This document shows positions 1 through 9,317 of a DNA stretch of 64,000 bases, one piece after another (the first letter of the stretch is position 1; every line of letters starts with the position of its first letter). The position numbers were made by a program, and so were the translations under genes. The stretch covers positions 186,001-250,000 of the forward strand of contig NZ_MOBM01000019.1 in assembly GCF_003732275.1 (NCBI RefSeq), in the 5' to 3' direction. The notes beneath the pieces were generated by a model that was given only the letters and a program-made list of their open reading frames with translations, had not been told where the DNA came from and did not search any database. The stretch is from Pseudomonas frederiksbergensis (GTDB lineage Bacteria > Pseudomonadota > Gammaproteobacteria > Pseudomonadales > Pseudomonadaceae).

Positions 1-1564
1 GCTGGAACCACGCGACATGTTCTTCGGCACAATCGGCTTCGCGCTGACTGACCGCCAGGGATTCCGGCACCAACAGCGGCTGACCACTCAAGCCTTCGCT
101 GGCCATCGCGATTTTCAGGCGTTCGTACATGATCCGCTCGTGGGCGGCGTGCATGTCCACCAGCACCAGGCCTTGGGCGTTTTCCGAAAGAATATAGATG
201 CCCTTGAGCTGCGCCAACGCGTAACCCAGTGGCGGAATGTCGTCCTGCCCGGCCGGCAGCGCTACCGCGTTGGCTTCGGGCAATGGCGCGAAGAACTCGC
301 GATAGGCTGCCTGGGCTTCAGCGACGGGCACACCGGACTGAGGCCGCGGCGTGTATTGATACTGATAACCGGCGCCAGCGCCGGAGCCCGCCGTCGTATT
401 AAAGGAAGGTTGTGCCTGAGGCTGTTCCAGCAGCGCATTGGCCGCCAGACGCATTTCGCCCTGCGGACCGAACTCACCGGCGTCGAGCCCGGTGGGCCGG
501 ACAATGGCCGTCGCGACAGGCGCGCCCAGATGATCTTCCGGCCGCACATCGCCAAGGGCGCGGTGCAAGGTGCCATAGAGAAAATCGTGAACCATGCGCC
601 CGTCACGGAAGCGTACTTCGTGCTTGGTCGGATGCACGTTGACGTCGACGCCCGCCGGATCGACTTCGAAAAACAGCACGAACGTCGGGTGCCGACCGTT
701 GAACAGCACGTCGCGATAAGCCTGGCGCACCGCGTGGGCCACCAGTTTGTCGCGCACCGCGCGGCCATTTACAAAGAAGTATTGCAAGTCTGCCTGGCTG
801 CGGTTGAAGGTCGGCAACCCGACCCAACCCCACAAGTGCAGGCCATTGCGCTCGATTTCGATCGGCAGCGCCTGCTCCAGAAAACCCGCCCCGCAGATCG
901 CCGCCACACGCCGGGCGCGGGCCGCGTCATCGTGGGCTTCGTGCAGGCTGAGGATGGTTTTGCCGTTGTGGCGCAGATGGAACGCTACATCGAACCGCGC
1001 CAGCGCCAGACGCTTGATCACTTCTTGCAGGTGATCGAATTCGGTTTTTTCGGTCTTGAGAAACTTGCGGCGCGCCGGGGTGTTGAAGAACAAATCGCGC
1101 ACTTCCACTGAAGTCCCCACCGGATGGGCCGCCGGCTGCACGCGAGGCGCCATGTCCCGGCCTTCGGTTTCCACTTGCCAGGCCTGATCGGCATCGCGAG
1201 TGCGGGACGTCAGGGTCAGACGCGCCACGGAGCTGATGGACGCCAGCGCCTCACCGCGAAAGCCCAGGCTCATCACCTGCTCAAGATCTTCCAGATTACG
1301 AATCTTGCTGGTGGCGTGACGGGCCAGGGCCAGGGGCAGGTCATCGGCAGAAATACCGCTACCATCGTCGCGCACCCGCAGCAGCTTTACGCCGCCCTGC
1401 TCCACATCGACATCGATGCGTTTGGCACCGGAGTCGAGGCTGTTCTCCAGCAACTCCTTGATCACCGAGGCCGGGCGCTCAACCACTTCACCGGCGGCAA
1501 TCTGGTTCGCCAGCCGCGGGCTGAGCAGCTCGATGCGCGCCGTGTTGGTCAGCACCTGGTTCAT
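1..1564 (-). CDS. mutL: DNA mismatch repair protein MutL (3' end outside window)
   Basis: MutL links MutS mismatch recognition to strand incision and excision in the cytoplasm. The N-terminal GHKL ATPase is clear: [13 protein letters not shown] at about residues 34-46, DDGSG at 66-70, ATSKI at 84-88 and [10 protein letters not shown] at 101-110. Near the left edge the translation reads [14 protein letters not shown], which fits the DxHA(x)2E(x)4E endonuclease motif of MutL proteins from bacteria without MutH, so this MutL probably nicks DNA itself (inference). About 521 codons are visible; the C-terminus lies beyond position 1. The ATG overlaps the amiB stop as ATGA, so translation is probably coupled within the nnr-tsaE-amiB-mutL operon. 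Confidence 0.97.
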   Translation of the reverse strand, partial: MNQVLTNTARIELLSPRLANQIAAGEVVERPASVIKELLENSLDSGAKRIDVDVEQGGVKLLRVRDDGSGISADDLPLALARHATSKIRNLEDLEQVMSLGFRGEALASISSVARLTLTSRTRDADQAWQVETEGRDMAPRVQPAAHPVGTSVEVRDLFFNTPARRKFLKTEKTEFDHLQEVIKRLALARFDVAFHLRHNGKTILSLHEAHDDAARARRVAAICGAGFLEQALPIEIERNGLHLWGWVGLPTFNRSQADLQYFFVNGRAVRDKLVAHAVRQAYRDVLFNGRHPTFVLFFEVDPAGVDVNVHPTKHEVRFRDGRMVHDFLYGTLHRALGDVRPEDHLGAPVATAIVRPTGLDAGEFGPQGEMRLAANALLEQPQAQPSFNTTAGSGAGAGYQYQYTPRPQSGVPVAEAQAAYREFFAPLPEANAVALPAGQDDIPPLGYALAQLKGIYILSENAQGLVLVDMHAAHERIMYERLKIAMASEGLSGQPLLVPESLAVSQREADCAEEHVAWFQ

Positions 1565-2988
1565 TCTTTGGCCGCCAGTTCAGTGCCGGGGATGGTCAAT
1601 GTCTGACCAATCTTCAGCTCGTCGCTCTTGAGGTTGTTGGCGCTGCGCAAGGTGGCCGGAGACACCTGATAGCGCACGGCGATCATCGCCAGGGTTTCGC
1701 CCGGACTCACCCGATGGTCACGCGGGCCTTGGGCGATCTTGCCGGAATCGCGCAGCCAGGCAATGTAGGTGCCCGGCGGTGGATTCTGCTGGAAGAACTG
1801 CCGTACGCCGCTACTGATAGAACGCGCCAGCGCCTGCTGGTGGTTCGCTGCGGCAAGCTTGGAAGCTTCGTTGGCGTTGGAGATAAAACCGGTTTCCACC
1901 AGGATCGACGGGATGTCCGGCGACTTCAGCACCATGAATCCGGCTTGCTCCACGCGCTGTTTGTGCAGCGGTGTGACGCGACCGATGTTGCTCAAGACTT
2001 TCTGGCCAACGTTCAGGCTGGAGGTCAGGGAAGCGGTCATCGACAAATCGAGCAGCACGCCGGCCAGCATGCGGTCCTTGTCATCGAGGCTGACGTTGCC
2101 GGCACCGCCGATCAAGTCGGAACGGTTCTCGCTGTCGGCCAGCCAACGGGCCGTTTCCGAGGTAGCGCCGCGGTCAGACAGGGCGAACACCGAGGCACCG
2201 AACGCGGCAGCCGATGGTGCAGCGTCGGCGTGGATCGAAACGAATAGATCGGCGCCCTTCTTGCGGGCGATTTCGGTACGCCCGCGCAACGGAATGAAGT
2301 AATCACCTGTACGCGTCAGTTCGGCGCGGAAGCCTTTCATGCCATTGACCTGACGCTGCAGTTCACGGGCGATCGCCAGCACCACGTCTTTTTCACGCTG
2401 ACCGCGAGAGCCCGAGGCGCCTGGGTCTTCGCCACCGTGGCCGGCATCGATCACCACAATGATGTCGCGCTTGCCTGCGGGGGCTGGTGGCAGTTTGACC
2501 GGCGGATCTACCGGAGTGACCGGCACCGGGGCCACGGTCGCGACGTTAGTCGGCACAGGAATTGGCGCGGCATCGGCGGCGTTATCGAACAGGTCGACCA
2601 CCAGGCGATTACCGTATTGGGCGTTGGGCGCCAAGGTAAAACTTTTCGGCGTGACGGCCTTTTTCAGGTCGATGACCACTCGCAGGTCGGTCGGCGTACG
2701 TTGAGCCGAGCGCATTGCGGTGATCGGAGTATTCGAGGTATTGACGTTCAGCGGCGACCCCAGAGATGCGCCATTGATGTCGATCACCAGCCGGTCCGGG
2801 GAGGACAGGGTAAAGACACTGTGCTGGACGGGCCCTGTCAGGTCGAACACCAGTCGCGTGTTGTCCGGCGCCCGCCACAGGCGAACACTGTTGACCTTCG
2901 TCTCGGCCACAGCGTCGACGGTCACCGCCAGAAACAACAATCCTACGGCAGCAACCAACGCGCGAAAGCGCATACCTAACCCCATCAT
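1561..2988 (-). CDS. amiB: N-acetylmuramoyl-L-alanine amidase, AmiB type (AMIN + Amidase_3 + LysM)
   Basis: This periplasmic zinc amidase cleaves the amide bond between N-acetylmuramic acid and the stem peptide to split septal peptidoglycan. A hydrophobic signal peptide is followed by an AMIN domain (about residues 30-130), a Pro-rich linker, an Amidase_3 domain starting near [15 protein letters not shown] (zinc His and Glu) with SIHADAAP and LVETGFISN downstream, and a C-terminal LysM ([17 protein letters not shown]). At 475 aa it has the usual length of AmiB proteins carrying a LysM. The first ATG directly abuts the tsaE stop; an ATG five codons in (position 2973) has the better upstream GGGG and may be the true start. 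It lies between tsaE and mutL, the same order as in many gammaproteobacteria. Confidence 0.95.
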   Translation of the reverse strand: MMGLGMRFRALVAAVGLLFLAVTVDAVAETKVNSVRLWRAPDNTRLVFDLTGPVQHSVFTLSSPDRLVIDINGASLGSPLNVNTSNTPITAMRSAQRTPTDLRVVIDLKKAVTPKSFTLAPNAQYGNRLVVDLFDNAADAAPIPVPTNVATVAPVPVTPVDPPVKLPPAPAGKRDIIVVIDAGHGGEDPGASGSRGQREKDVVLAIARELQRQVNGMKGFRAELTRTGDYFIPLRGRTEIARKKGADLFVSIHADAAPSAAAFGASVFALSDRGATSETARWLADSENRSDLIGGAGNVSLDDKDRMLAGVLLDLSMTASLTSSLNVGQKVLSNIGRVTPLHKQRVEQAGFMVLKSPDIPSILVETGFISNANEASKLAAANHQQALARSISSGVRQFFQQNPPPGTYIAWLRDSGKIAQGPRDHRVSPGETLAMIAVRYQVSPATLRSANNLKSDELKIGQTLTIPGTELAAKE

Positions 2989-3459
2989 TTAATTGGATTC
3001 CAATGCCAAAGCGGCACACCACAACTCGCCACGCGAGCCCTGGGGCAAAATTTTCAGCGAACGCCCGCTGTCTTGCGGGCTAATGGTAATGGTCAGGTCG
3101 GGCTTTGGCAAAAAGCCTGCACCGTTCCGGGGCCATTCGATCAGGCACAGTGCATCGTCTTCGAAATAGTCGCGGATGCCGAGGTACTCCAGCTCCTCCG
3201 GATCGACCAGCCGATACAGGTCGAAATGAAAGGCGCGGACCTCCCCAATCTCGTATGGCTCGACCAGGGTAAAGGTCGGACTTTTTACCGCGCCCGTATG
3301 CCCCAGGCCCCGGATGATGCCCCGGGACAGCGTGGTTTTCCCCGCACCCAGATCTCCCTCGAGAAAAATCAGACCGTGCCCTTCAGTGGTTTGTGCGATG
3401 CGCGCACCAAACGCGGTCATCGCCTCTTCATCAGCCAGGTACAGGGTTACTTCAGACAC
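2989..3459 (-). CDS. tsaE: tRNA threonylcarbamoyladenosine biosynthesis ATPase TsaE
   Basis: TsaE is the ATPase that works with TsaB and TsaD to install the t6A modification at position 37 of ANN-decoding tRNAs. The P-loop is visible as EGDLGAGKTTLSRG at about residues 34-47, with the conserved SPTFTLVEPY and HFDLYRL stretches after it. The 156 aa length is normal for the family. The start is a GTG that overlaps the end of nnr by 13 bases, and the stop directly abuts the amiB start, so the gene sits in the middle of a tight leftward operon. Confidence 0.96.
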   Translation of the reverse strand: MSEVTLYLADEEAMTAFGARIAQTTEGHGLIFLEGDLGAGKTTLSRGIIRGLGHTGAVKSPTFTLVEPYEIGEVRAFHFDLYRLVDPEELEYLGIRDYFEDDALCLIEWPRNGAGFLPKPDLTITISPQDSGRSLKILPQGSRGELWCAALALESN

Positions 3460-4946
3460 GGTGCTTGCTCCTCCAACAACTGACGAATGGCTGGAATCAG
3501 ATCACTGGCCGCCAGCCCACGGCCGAATTCACCTTGTTGCGCGCCGGCATTGGCGTGCAGCCAGACCGCCAGGCTCGCCGCGTCGTACGCGTCCATGCCC
3601 TGAGCGAGCAAGGCGCCGACCAGACCGGCCAGCACATCGCCCAAACCGGCAGATGCCATGGCCGGATGGCCCTGATGACACAACGCCAGACGCCCGTCGG
3701 GGCTGGCGATCAAACTGCCGGCGCCCTTGAGGATCACCACCGCTGTATATTTTTTGCTCAATGCATGGGCAGCGGCCGGGCGGTCGGCCTGAACTTCGGC
3801 CGTTGATACCCCCAGTAATCGCGCCGCCTCGCCGGGGTGCGGCGTGATAACACAACCTGCGGGCAAACTCACGCCACCTTCGGCCAACAGGTTCAACGCA
3901 TCGGCGTCCCAGACTTGTGGCAGCGGCGCATTGGCTGCGGCCGACAACAGACTGCGCCCCCAGGCTGCCTGCCCCAGCCCTGGGCCGACGACCAGCACCG
4001 TGACCTTCTCAAGCAGCCCCATCAATTGATTGGCCGACGAAGTGCCGAGCACCATAGCTTCAGGCAAACGCGCCAAGGCGGCTGGAACATGCTCGTTGCG
4101 GGTGGCCACAGACACCATGCCGGCGCCGCTGCGCAAAGCACTTTGTGCACCGAGCAGGATGGCGCCGCCAAAACCGCGATCACCGCCGATCAGTAATACG
4201 TGGCCAAATTTGCCTTTGTGGGACGTTGGAGCGCGCCCGGTCAGACGCGGCACATTACCGACCGTCAGGCGACGAGCAATGACCGTGGCCCCGATAAACG
4301 TCTCAGGGGCGGCTTGCAGATCATTGAATACCAAATCGCCAACCACATCCGCAGCGTCACCGGTGAACAGACCCAGCTTCAAACCGATGAACGTCACCGT
4401 CAGGTCCGCTCGAACCGCAATGCCAAGTATGCGGCCCGTATCGGCGCACAGTCCCGAAGGGATATCCACCGCTGCAACCGGTAGCCCACTGGCGTTGATC
4501 GCGGCAATGACACTGGCGTATGGCTCGCGCACTTCACCGGTCAGGCCCGTGCCGAGCAAGGCATCCAGCACGATGCCGCGTAATTCGCAGTGCGCGTTCC
4601 AGCCTTGAATGGCGACGCCTTCGGCTACTGCCTCGGCATGGGCCGATGCGGCATCGCCCTGCAAACGCCCGGGATCACCCGCGGCCAGCACCCGCACGTG
4701 CCAGCCGGCACGTCGAGCCAGCACGGCCACCAGGTAACCGTCGCCCGCATTATTGCCGTGGCCGGCCACCACGCTCAATTCGTGCGCCGTCGGCCAATGA
4801 CGGACCAGCGCGCGCCAGGTCGCCCGCGCCGCACGCTGCATCAATTCGAAGCCCGGTGTACCGGCCGCAATCAGGCTCGCATCGAGCCCTCGGACTTGCG
4901 CGGCGCTATACAGCGCGTCGGGTAATTCATCTTTAGTGTGCGGCAT
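3447..4946 (-). CDS. nnr: Bifunctional NAD(P)H-hydrate epimerase / ADP-dependent dehydratase
   Basis: This enzyme repairs damaged NAD(P)H hydrates. The N-terminal epimerase (NnrE, YjeF-N) interconverts the R and S hydrates, and the C-terminal ribokinase-like dehydratase (NnrD) restores NAD(P)H using ADP. The epimerase motif GHGNNAGDGYLVAVLA is at about residues 62-77. The dehydratase half shows GPGLGQ, ITPHPGEAARLLG and GLGDVLAG. The 499 aa length fits the fused bacterial form. It is the first gene of the nnr-tsaE-amiB-mutL operon and is divergent from queG; the 63 bp between the two starts must hold both promoters. Confidence 0.95.
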   Translation of the reverse strand: MPHTKDELPDALYSAAQVRGLDASLIAAGTPGFELMQRAARATWRALVRHWPTAHELSVVAGHGNNAGDGYLVAVLARRAGWHVRVLAAGDPGRLQGDAASAHAEAVAEGVAIQGWNAHCELRGIVLDALLGTGLTGEVREPYASVIAAINASGLPVAAVDIPSGLCADTGRILGIAVRADLTVTFIGLKLGLFTGDAADVVGDLVFNDLQAAPETFIGATVIARRLTVGNVPRLTGRAPTSHKGKFGHVLLIGGDRGFGGAILLGAQSALRSGAGMVSVATRNEHVPAALARLPEAMVLGTSSANQLMGLLEKVTVLVVGPGLGQAAWGRSLLSAAANAPLPQVWDADALNLLAEGGVSLPAGCVITPHPGEAARLLGVSTAEVQADRPAAAHALSKKYTAVVILKGAGSLIASPDGRLALCHQGHPAMASAGLGDVLAGLVGALLAQGMDAYDAASLAVWLHANAGAQQGEFGRGLAASDLIPAIRQLLEEQAPCLK

Positions 4947-5009
4947 GCGTCTTCAGGCTCCGATGTCTGGCAGAATTATACGCACCTCAGCTCCGGTTTC
5001 TCTCGCCTC

Positions 5010-6074
5010 ATGCCCGCTATTACTACAGACCTGCCCGCCCTCGCCCAATCCATCAAGGACTGGGGCCGCGAGCTGGGCTTTCAACAAGTCGGCATCAGCG
5101 GCCTCGACCTGGCCGAGCATGAGCAGCACCTGGAGCGCTGGCTCGAAGCCGGCTACCACGGCGAAATGGAGTATATGGGCGCCCACGGCAGCAAACGCTC
5201 ACACCCGGAAGAGCTGGTGCCGGGCACCCTTCGCGTCGTTTCCCTGCGCATGGACTACCTGCCGGGCGACACCGAAATGGCCAAACGCCTGGCCCAACCG
5301 GAAAAAGCCTATGTATCCCGTTATGCCTTGGGCCGCGATTACCACAAATTGATCCGTAAACGCGTGCAACAACTCGCGGAAAAAATTCAGGCAGTGATCG
5401 GCCCGTTCGGCTATCGCGCCTTTGTCGACAGCGCCCCGGTGCTGGAAAAAGCCATCGCCGAACAGGCTGGCCTTGGCTGGATCGGCAAAAACACCCTGGT
5501 CTTGAATCGCAAGGCCGGCAGCTACTTCTTTCTCAGCGAACTGTTCGTCGACTTGCCGCTGCCGGTCGACCCGCCCCACGCCACCGAACACTGCGGTCGC
5601 TGCACTGCCTGTCTGGACATCTGCCCGACCAACGCCTTCGTTGGTCCGTATGTACTGGACGCCCGGCGCTGCATTTCGTACCTGACCATCGAACTGAAAA
5701 GTGCGATTCCTGAAGATTTACGGCCATTGATCGGCAACCGGGTGTTCGGTTGCGATGACTGCCAGATCGTCTGCCCGTGGAACCGCTTCGCCCGACCTTC
5801 CGGCGAAAGCGATTTCAAACCAAGGCACAATCTGGACAACGCAGAATTGGCCGAACTGTTCATGTGGGACGAAGAGAAGTTCCTCAGCAGCACCGAAGGC
5901 TCACCGCTCAGACGCGCGGGTTACGAGCGCTGGTTGCGCAATCTGGCGGTCGGTCTGGGTAATGCGCCGTCGAGCATTCCGGTGCTGGAAGCGCTGAAGG
6001 CACGGCGGAACTATCCGTCTGAGCTGGTGCGCGAGCATGTCGAATGGGCTTTGAAACAACACGGCCTTGCGTAG
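5010..6074 (+). CDS. queG: Epoxyqueuosine reductase QueG
   Basis: QueG carries out the last step of queuosine synthesis, the cobalamin-dependent reduction of epoxyqueuosine to queuosine in tRNA wobble position 34. Two 4Fe-4S clusters are indicated by CGRCTACLDICP and by CDDCQIVCPWN about 50 residues further on. The ATG at 5010 (MPAITTDLPALAQ) is preferred over an in-frame ATG at 4938, which lies inside the divergent nnr gene; it gives the usual length of 354 aa. The TAG stop lies inside the left arm of a REP inverted repeat. Confidence 0.95.
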   Translation: MPAITTDLPALAQSIKDWGRELGFQQVGISGLDLAEHEQHLERWLEAGYHGEMEYMGAHGSKRSHPEELVPGTLRVVSLRMDYLPGDTEMAKRLAQPEKAYVSRYALGRDYHKLIRKRVQQLAEKIQAVIGPFGYRAFVDSAPVLEKAIAEQAGLGWIGKNTLVLNRKAGSYFFLSELFVDLPLPVDPPHATEHCGRCTACLDICPTNAFVGPYVLDARRCISYLTIELKSAIPEDLRPLIGNRVFGCDDCQIVCPWNRFARPSGESDFKPRHNLDNAELAELFMWDEEKFLSSTEGSPLRRAGYERWLRNLAVGLGNAPSSIPVLEALKARRNYPSELVREHVEWALKQHGLA

Positions 6075-6148
6075 GAGCTGCCGCAGGCTGCGATCTTTTG
6101 ATCTTGAAAAATCAAAGTCAAAAGATCGCAGCCTGCGGCAGCTTCTAC
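6071..6148. repeat. REP inverted pair, family GTAGGAGCTGCCGcAGGCTGCGATC
   Basis: Two near-identical 28-29 base arms in inverted orientation form a hairpin that ends in T-rich tracts on both strands. The left arm contains the queG stop codon. The element lies between the convergent ends of queG and the TRIC-type gene and can serve both as a bidirectional terminator. The same family occurs at 16746, 37557 and 40283. Confidence 0.9.
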
Positions 6149-6164
6149 TCAGGAATCGTAGGGA

Positions 6165-6776
6165 TCAGGCTTCGTCGTTATAAACAAACTTGGGCATTTC
6201 CCAGTGGAAACGGATCGCCAGCAAACGCAGCAGGAAGCCGCCGAACAGGGTGATCAGGATCGACTGTTCGCCGGGTAATTGCAGGTAGATGCAGAGTAAA
6301 TAGCACCACGCCGCAGCAAACGAGACGCTGGCGTAGAGCTCGCGGCGGAATATCAGTGGGATGTCGTTGCAGAAGATGTCCCGCAGGATGCCACCGAACA
6401 CCCCGGTGATCACACCGCTGACCGAAGCCACCAACATGCCGTGGCCCATTTCCAGGGCCGTCATGCAGCCGATCAGGGTGAACGCCACCAGGCCCACCGC
6501 GTCGAGCACCAGAAACAGCGAACGCAGGTGGCGCATCCAGCGAGCGATGAAGATCGTCAGCATCGCCGCGACGGAGGTCAGCACCAGGTATTCCGGGTGT
6601 TTGACCCAGGTCAGCGGGTAGTGGCCGAGCAGCACGTCACGCACCGAACCGCCGCCCAATGCGGTGACGCACGCAATCAACACCACGCCAAACCAGTCCA
6701 TGCCGCGACGGCCCGCAGACAGGGCGCCAGTCATGGCTTCGGCAGTAATGGCGATCAGGTAGAGCATCAGCAACAT
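6165..6776 (-). CDS. TRIC cation channel family membrane protein (YicG/UPF0126 type)
   Basis: This is a 203 aa integral membrane protein of the UPF0126 family, whose members contain two TRIC-like three-helix repeats; bacterial relatives have been linked to K+ or glycine transport. Two internal repeats with GGG/GG signatures are visible: ALGGGSVRDVLLGHYP in the first and GVFGGILRDIFCNDIP in the second. Six or seven hydrophobic segments run through the protein. It appears monocistronic, convergent with queG and separated from orn by a REPIN. The substrate cannot be told from sequence. Confidence 0.85.
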   Translation of the reverse strand: MLLMLYLIAITAEAMTGALSAGRRGMDWFGVVLIACVTALGGGSVRDVLLGHYPLTWVKHPEYLVLTSVAAMLTIFIARWMRHLRSLFLVLDAVGLVAFTLIGCMTALEMGHGMLVASVSGVITGVFGGILRDIFCNDIPLIFRRELYASVSFAAAWCYLLCIYLQLPGEQSILITLFGGFLLRLLAIRFHWEMPKFVYNDEA

Positions 6777-6859
6777 GGTGGCGGTCCTTGCAGGAAGGCG
6801 CGCAGTCTACTCAGATCGTCAGGGCACCAAAAGGGGGCAAGAGAAAGCACAGAGAAACC

Positions 6860-6991
6860 TGTGGCGAGGGAGCTTGCTCCCGCTGGGCCGCGGAGCGGCC
6901 CCTTTGCCGACAGAGCGATTCTTCAGATAGACCGCGCCGGCTGACTTTACGACTGCTGCGCAGCCGAGCGGGGGCGAGCTCCCTCGCCACA
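6860..6991. repeat. REPIN, family TGTGGCGAGGGAGCTTGCTCCCGC
   Basis: Two inverted REP arms (TGTGGCGAGGGAGC at the left, GCTCCCTCGCCACA at the right) enclose about 90 bases that themselves contain short palindromes. The element fills the gap between the TRIC-type gene and orn. Related pairs occur at 10825, 14743 and 43681. Confidence 0.9.
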
Positions 6992-7011
6992 AAAGCCCAC
7001 CCTATGCCCGA

Positions 7012-7554
7012 TCAGAACTTGATGAAATTCTTGCGGTAGTGCTGCAGCTCGGCGATCGATTCGCGGATGTCGTCCAGGGCCAGATGGGTGCTGCCCTTCT
7101 TGAAGCTGTCGCGTACGTCCGGTGCCCAGCGCGCGGCCAGTTCTTTAAGGGTCGACACGTCGAGGTTGCGGTAGTGGAAGTAGCTTTCCAGCGACTTCAT
7201 GTGGGTATAAAGGAAGCGACGGTCCTGGCAGATGCTATTGCCACAGATCGGCGACTTGCCCTTCGGCACCCATTTTTCCAGGAAGGCGATGGTCTCGGCT
7301 TCTGCTTCGGCCATGCTGATGCGGCTGTCGCGAACCCGTTGGGTCAGCCCGGAACCGCCGTGCTGACGGGTATTCCACTCGTCCATGCCAGCGAGGACCT
7401 CGTCGCTGTGATGAATGGCGATCACCGGACCTTCGGCCAAGGTGTTCAAATTACTGTCGGTGACGATAGTGGCCATCTCGATGATGACGTCGGTATCAGG
7501 GTTCAGACCGGTCATTTCCAGGTCGATCCAGATCAGGTTCAGCGGGTTTTGCAT
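7012..7554 (-). CDS. orn: Oligoribonuclease
   Basis: Orn is a 3'-5' exoribonuclease that degrades di- and short oligoribonucleotides, including pGpG from cyclic di-GMP turnover in Pseudomonas. The DEDDh active site is visible: WIDLEMTGL (D11, E13), the [11 protein letters not shown] segment, and [11 protein letters not shown] near the C-terminus. The 180 aa length is normal. It is transcribed away from rsgA, with 107 bp between the two starts. Confidence 0.97.
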   Translation of the reverse strand: MQNPLNLIWIDLEMTGLNPDTDVIIEMATIVTDSNLNTLAEGPVIAIHHSDEVLAGMDEWNTRQHGGSGLTQRVRDSRISMAEAEAETIAFLEKWVPKGKSPICGNSICQDRRFLYTHMKSLESYFHYRNLDVSTLKELAARWAPDVRDSFKKGSTHLALDDIRESIAELQHYRKNFIKF

Positions 7555-7661
7555 GAGTCGGCTCCTCGGCGTAGGTGCGCAGTTTAGCCTAGGGAGGCCA
7601 CCGGGCGTGCTAAACTCGCGGCCGTTTTACCTAATCGCTGCATTCTCGATACGGAACACCC

Positions 7662-8693
7662 ATGGCCAAACGCCAACTCAATCGTCGTCAAAACTGGCGC
7701 ATCGAAAAGATTCAGGGCGAGCGCGCTGCCCGCGCCGCCAAACGCGAGTCCTCGGCTGTCGAGGCACTCGAAGGCGGCGACCTGGGTCCGGAACAGACGG
7801 GCCTGGTGATCGCGCACTTCGGTGTGCAGGTCGAAGTCGAGGCCCTCGATGGCGAATTGGCCGGCCAGGTGTTCCGCTGCCATTTGCGCGCCAACCTGCC
7901 AGCGCTGGTGACCGGCGATCAGGTTGTATGGCGTGCCGGCAACCAGGGCATCGGCGTGATCGTGGCGCAACTGCCACGTAAAACCGAACTCTGCCGTCCT
8001 GACAGCCGTGGCCAGCTCAAGCCGGTGGCGGCCAACGTCGACTTGATCGTTATCGTCTTCGCGCCGCTGCCCGAGCCTCACGCCAACCTGATCGACCGTT
8101 ATTTGGTCGCTGCGGAACACGCCGGTATTCGGCCGTTGCTGCTGCTGAACAAATTCGACCTGATCGACGAGCAGAACGCCCCGGCACTGAATGCCTTGCT
8201 GGCGGTTTACCGCACGCTGGGTTACCCGGTACTGGAAGTGTCGGCCCACCACGGCGATGGCATGGAGCAGTTGCAGAAGCAGCTGGACGGGCACATCAGC
8301 GTATTCGTCGGCCAGTCCGGTGTCGGCAAGTCGTCGCTGGTCAACAGCCTGCTGCCGGAAGTCGACACCCGCGTCGGCCCGCTGTCCGAGCTGTCGGGCC
8401 AGGGCACCCACACCACCACCACCGCGCGGCTGTTCCACTTCCCCGGTGGCGGTGAGTTGATCGACTCCCCGGGCATCCGGGAATTCGGCCTGGGTCACGT
8501 CAGCCGTGCCGACGTCGAAGCCGGCTTCATCGAGTTCAACGACTTGATCGGCACCTGCCGCTTCCGCGACTGCAAGCACGACCGCGAGCCGGGTTGCGCC
8601 CTGCTCAAGGCCCTGGAAGAGGGCCGCGTGCAGCAGCAACGGATGAACAGCTATCGCTCGATCATCGCCAGTTTGCCTGAAAGCAGCTACTAA
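7662..8693 (+). CDS. rsgA: Ribosome small subunit-dependent GTPase RsgA
   Basis: RsgA is a GTPase with circularly permuted motifs that assists late maturation of the 30S subunit. An N-terminal OB-fold region is followed by the permuted motifs: NKFDLID (G4), then [12 protein letters not shown] (G1) and [10 protein letters not shown] (G3). A C-terminal zinc motif follows, [14 protein letters not shown]. The 343 aa length fits the family. In P. aeruginosa the orn-rsgA pair is followed directly by motB; here a defence-like cassette intervenes. Confidence 0.97.
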   Translation: MAKRQLNRRQNWRIEKIQGERAARAAKRESSAVEALEGGDLGPEQTGLVIAHFGVQVEVEALDGELAGQVFRCHLRANLPALVTGDQVVWRAGNQGIGVIVAQLPRKTELCRPDSRGQLKPVAANVDLIVIVFAPLPEPHANLIDRYLVAAEHAGIRPLLLLNKFDLIDEQNAPALNALLAVYRTLGYPVLEVSAHHGDGMEQLQKQLDGHISVFVGQSGVGKSSLVNSLLPEVDTRVGPLSELSGQGTHTTTTARLFHFPGGGELIDSPGIREFGLGHVSRADVEAGFIEFNDLIGTCRFRDCKHDREPGCALLKALEEGRVQQQRMNSYRSIIASLPESSY

Positions 8694-8706
8694 ACAGACG
8701 TGCCAG

Positions 8707-8730
8707 CCGCCCCTGACTCTTACGGGGCGG
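8707..8730 (+). terminator. GC-rich hairpin after rsgA
   Basis: A perfect 7 bp stem CCGCCCC / GGGGCGG with a 10-base loop lies 14 bases after the rsgA stop. There is no clear T-run, so termination may be weak. It marks the left border of the inserted TIR-caspase cassette. Confidence 0.45.
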
Positions 8731-8838
8731 TAGGTCGCTCGTGGCGTCCTACAAAAACTCCCTCAATTAAACGTCAGACCTCTCTGTAAGGCTTTTTCGC
8801 GCCTGCCTGAAGGATGCGTCTCTTTAACCACCAAGGCC

Positions 8839-8866
8839 TTGTTGCGGCCACTCCAGTGCATACATT
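8839..8866 (+). promoter_or_regulatory. Weak candidate sigma70 promoter for the TIR-caspase operon
   Basis: TTGTTG (8839-8844) and TACATT (8861-8866) are 16 bases apart and lie about 40 bases before the first TIR gene. The match to consensus is modest (3/6 and 4/6). This is inference from spacing and position. Confidence 0.3.
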
Positions 8867-8906
8867 CGAGCCCTCATCGCATTTCTGGCGATACCGAGGG
8901 ACAGCC

Positions 8907-9314
8907 ATGCAAACCTATCATTTGTTCATCAGCCACTCGTGGAACTACTCAGACGCCCACGACAATCTGGTTCGCCTGCTCAATGCGAAGCCCGACTTCA
9001 CGTTCAAGAATTTTTCGGTGCCACCAGACAATCCGATCGTCGGCGCGAAAACAGACAAACAACTTGAAGAAGCCATCGAAAACAAGATTCGGCTGTGCTC
9101 GGCAGTGCTGATCATGGCTGGGATGTATTCGACCTACAGCAAGTGGATCAACAAGGAAATCGAGATCGCCAAACGCATGAACAAGGTGATTATCGCGGTC
9201 AAGCCGTTTGGTGCGGAGCGGATTTCCACGGTGGTACGCCGGGCGGCGCACGCGGAGTGTGCGTGGAACACCAACAGCATCATCAGTGCCATTCGCACTC
9301 ACGCGGCGGGCTGA
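8907..9314 (+). CDS. TIR-like (ThsB/DUF1863, MTH538-type) protein, likely signal-producing sensor
   Basis: This 135 aa protein is a single TIR-like domain of the type found in Thoeris ThsB sensors. It opens with YHLFISHSWNYSD (residues 4-16), continues with FKNFSVPPDNPI, and has the segment YSKWINKEIEIAKRMNKVI, in which Glu84 sits where TIR NADases carry their catalytic Glu. The end, CAWNTNSIISAIR, is also typical of the family. The ATG at 8907 has GAGGGA just upstream; an in-frame ATG at 8814 would add 31 residues unlike the family. It is followed after 3 bases by a caspase-like gene, so it is probably the sensor that makes an NAD-derived messenger on phage infection. The enzyme activity is inferred, not shown. 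Confidence 0.85.
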   Translation: MQTYHLFISHSWNYSDAHDNLVRLLNAKPDFTFKNFSVPPDNPIVGAKTDKQLEEAIENKIRLCSAVLIMAGMYSTYSKWINKEIEIAKRMNKVIIAVKPFGAERISTVVRRAAHAECAWNTNSIISAIRTHAAG

Positions 9315-9317
9315 ACC

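Noticed and set aside
17..1111. 364-codon open frame on the plus strand
   Set aside because: It is antisense to mutL, which is clear on the minus strand and runs off the window.
8814..8906. Possible N-terminal extension of the first TIR protein
   Set aside because: The 31 extra residues do not resemble the family, and the ATG at 8907 has its own ribosome binding site directly before the FISHS strand.
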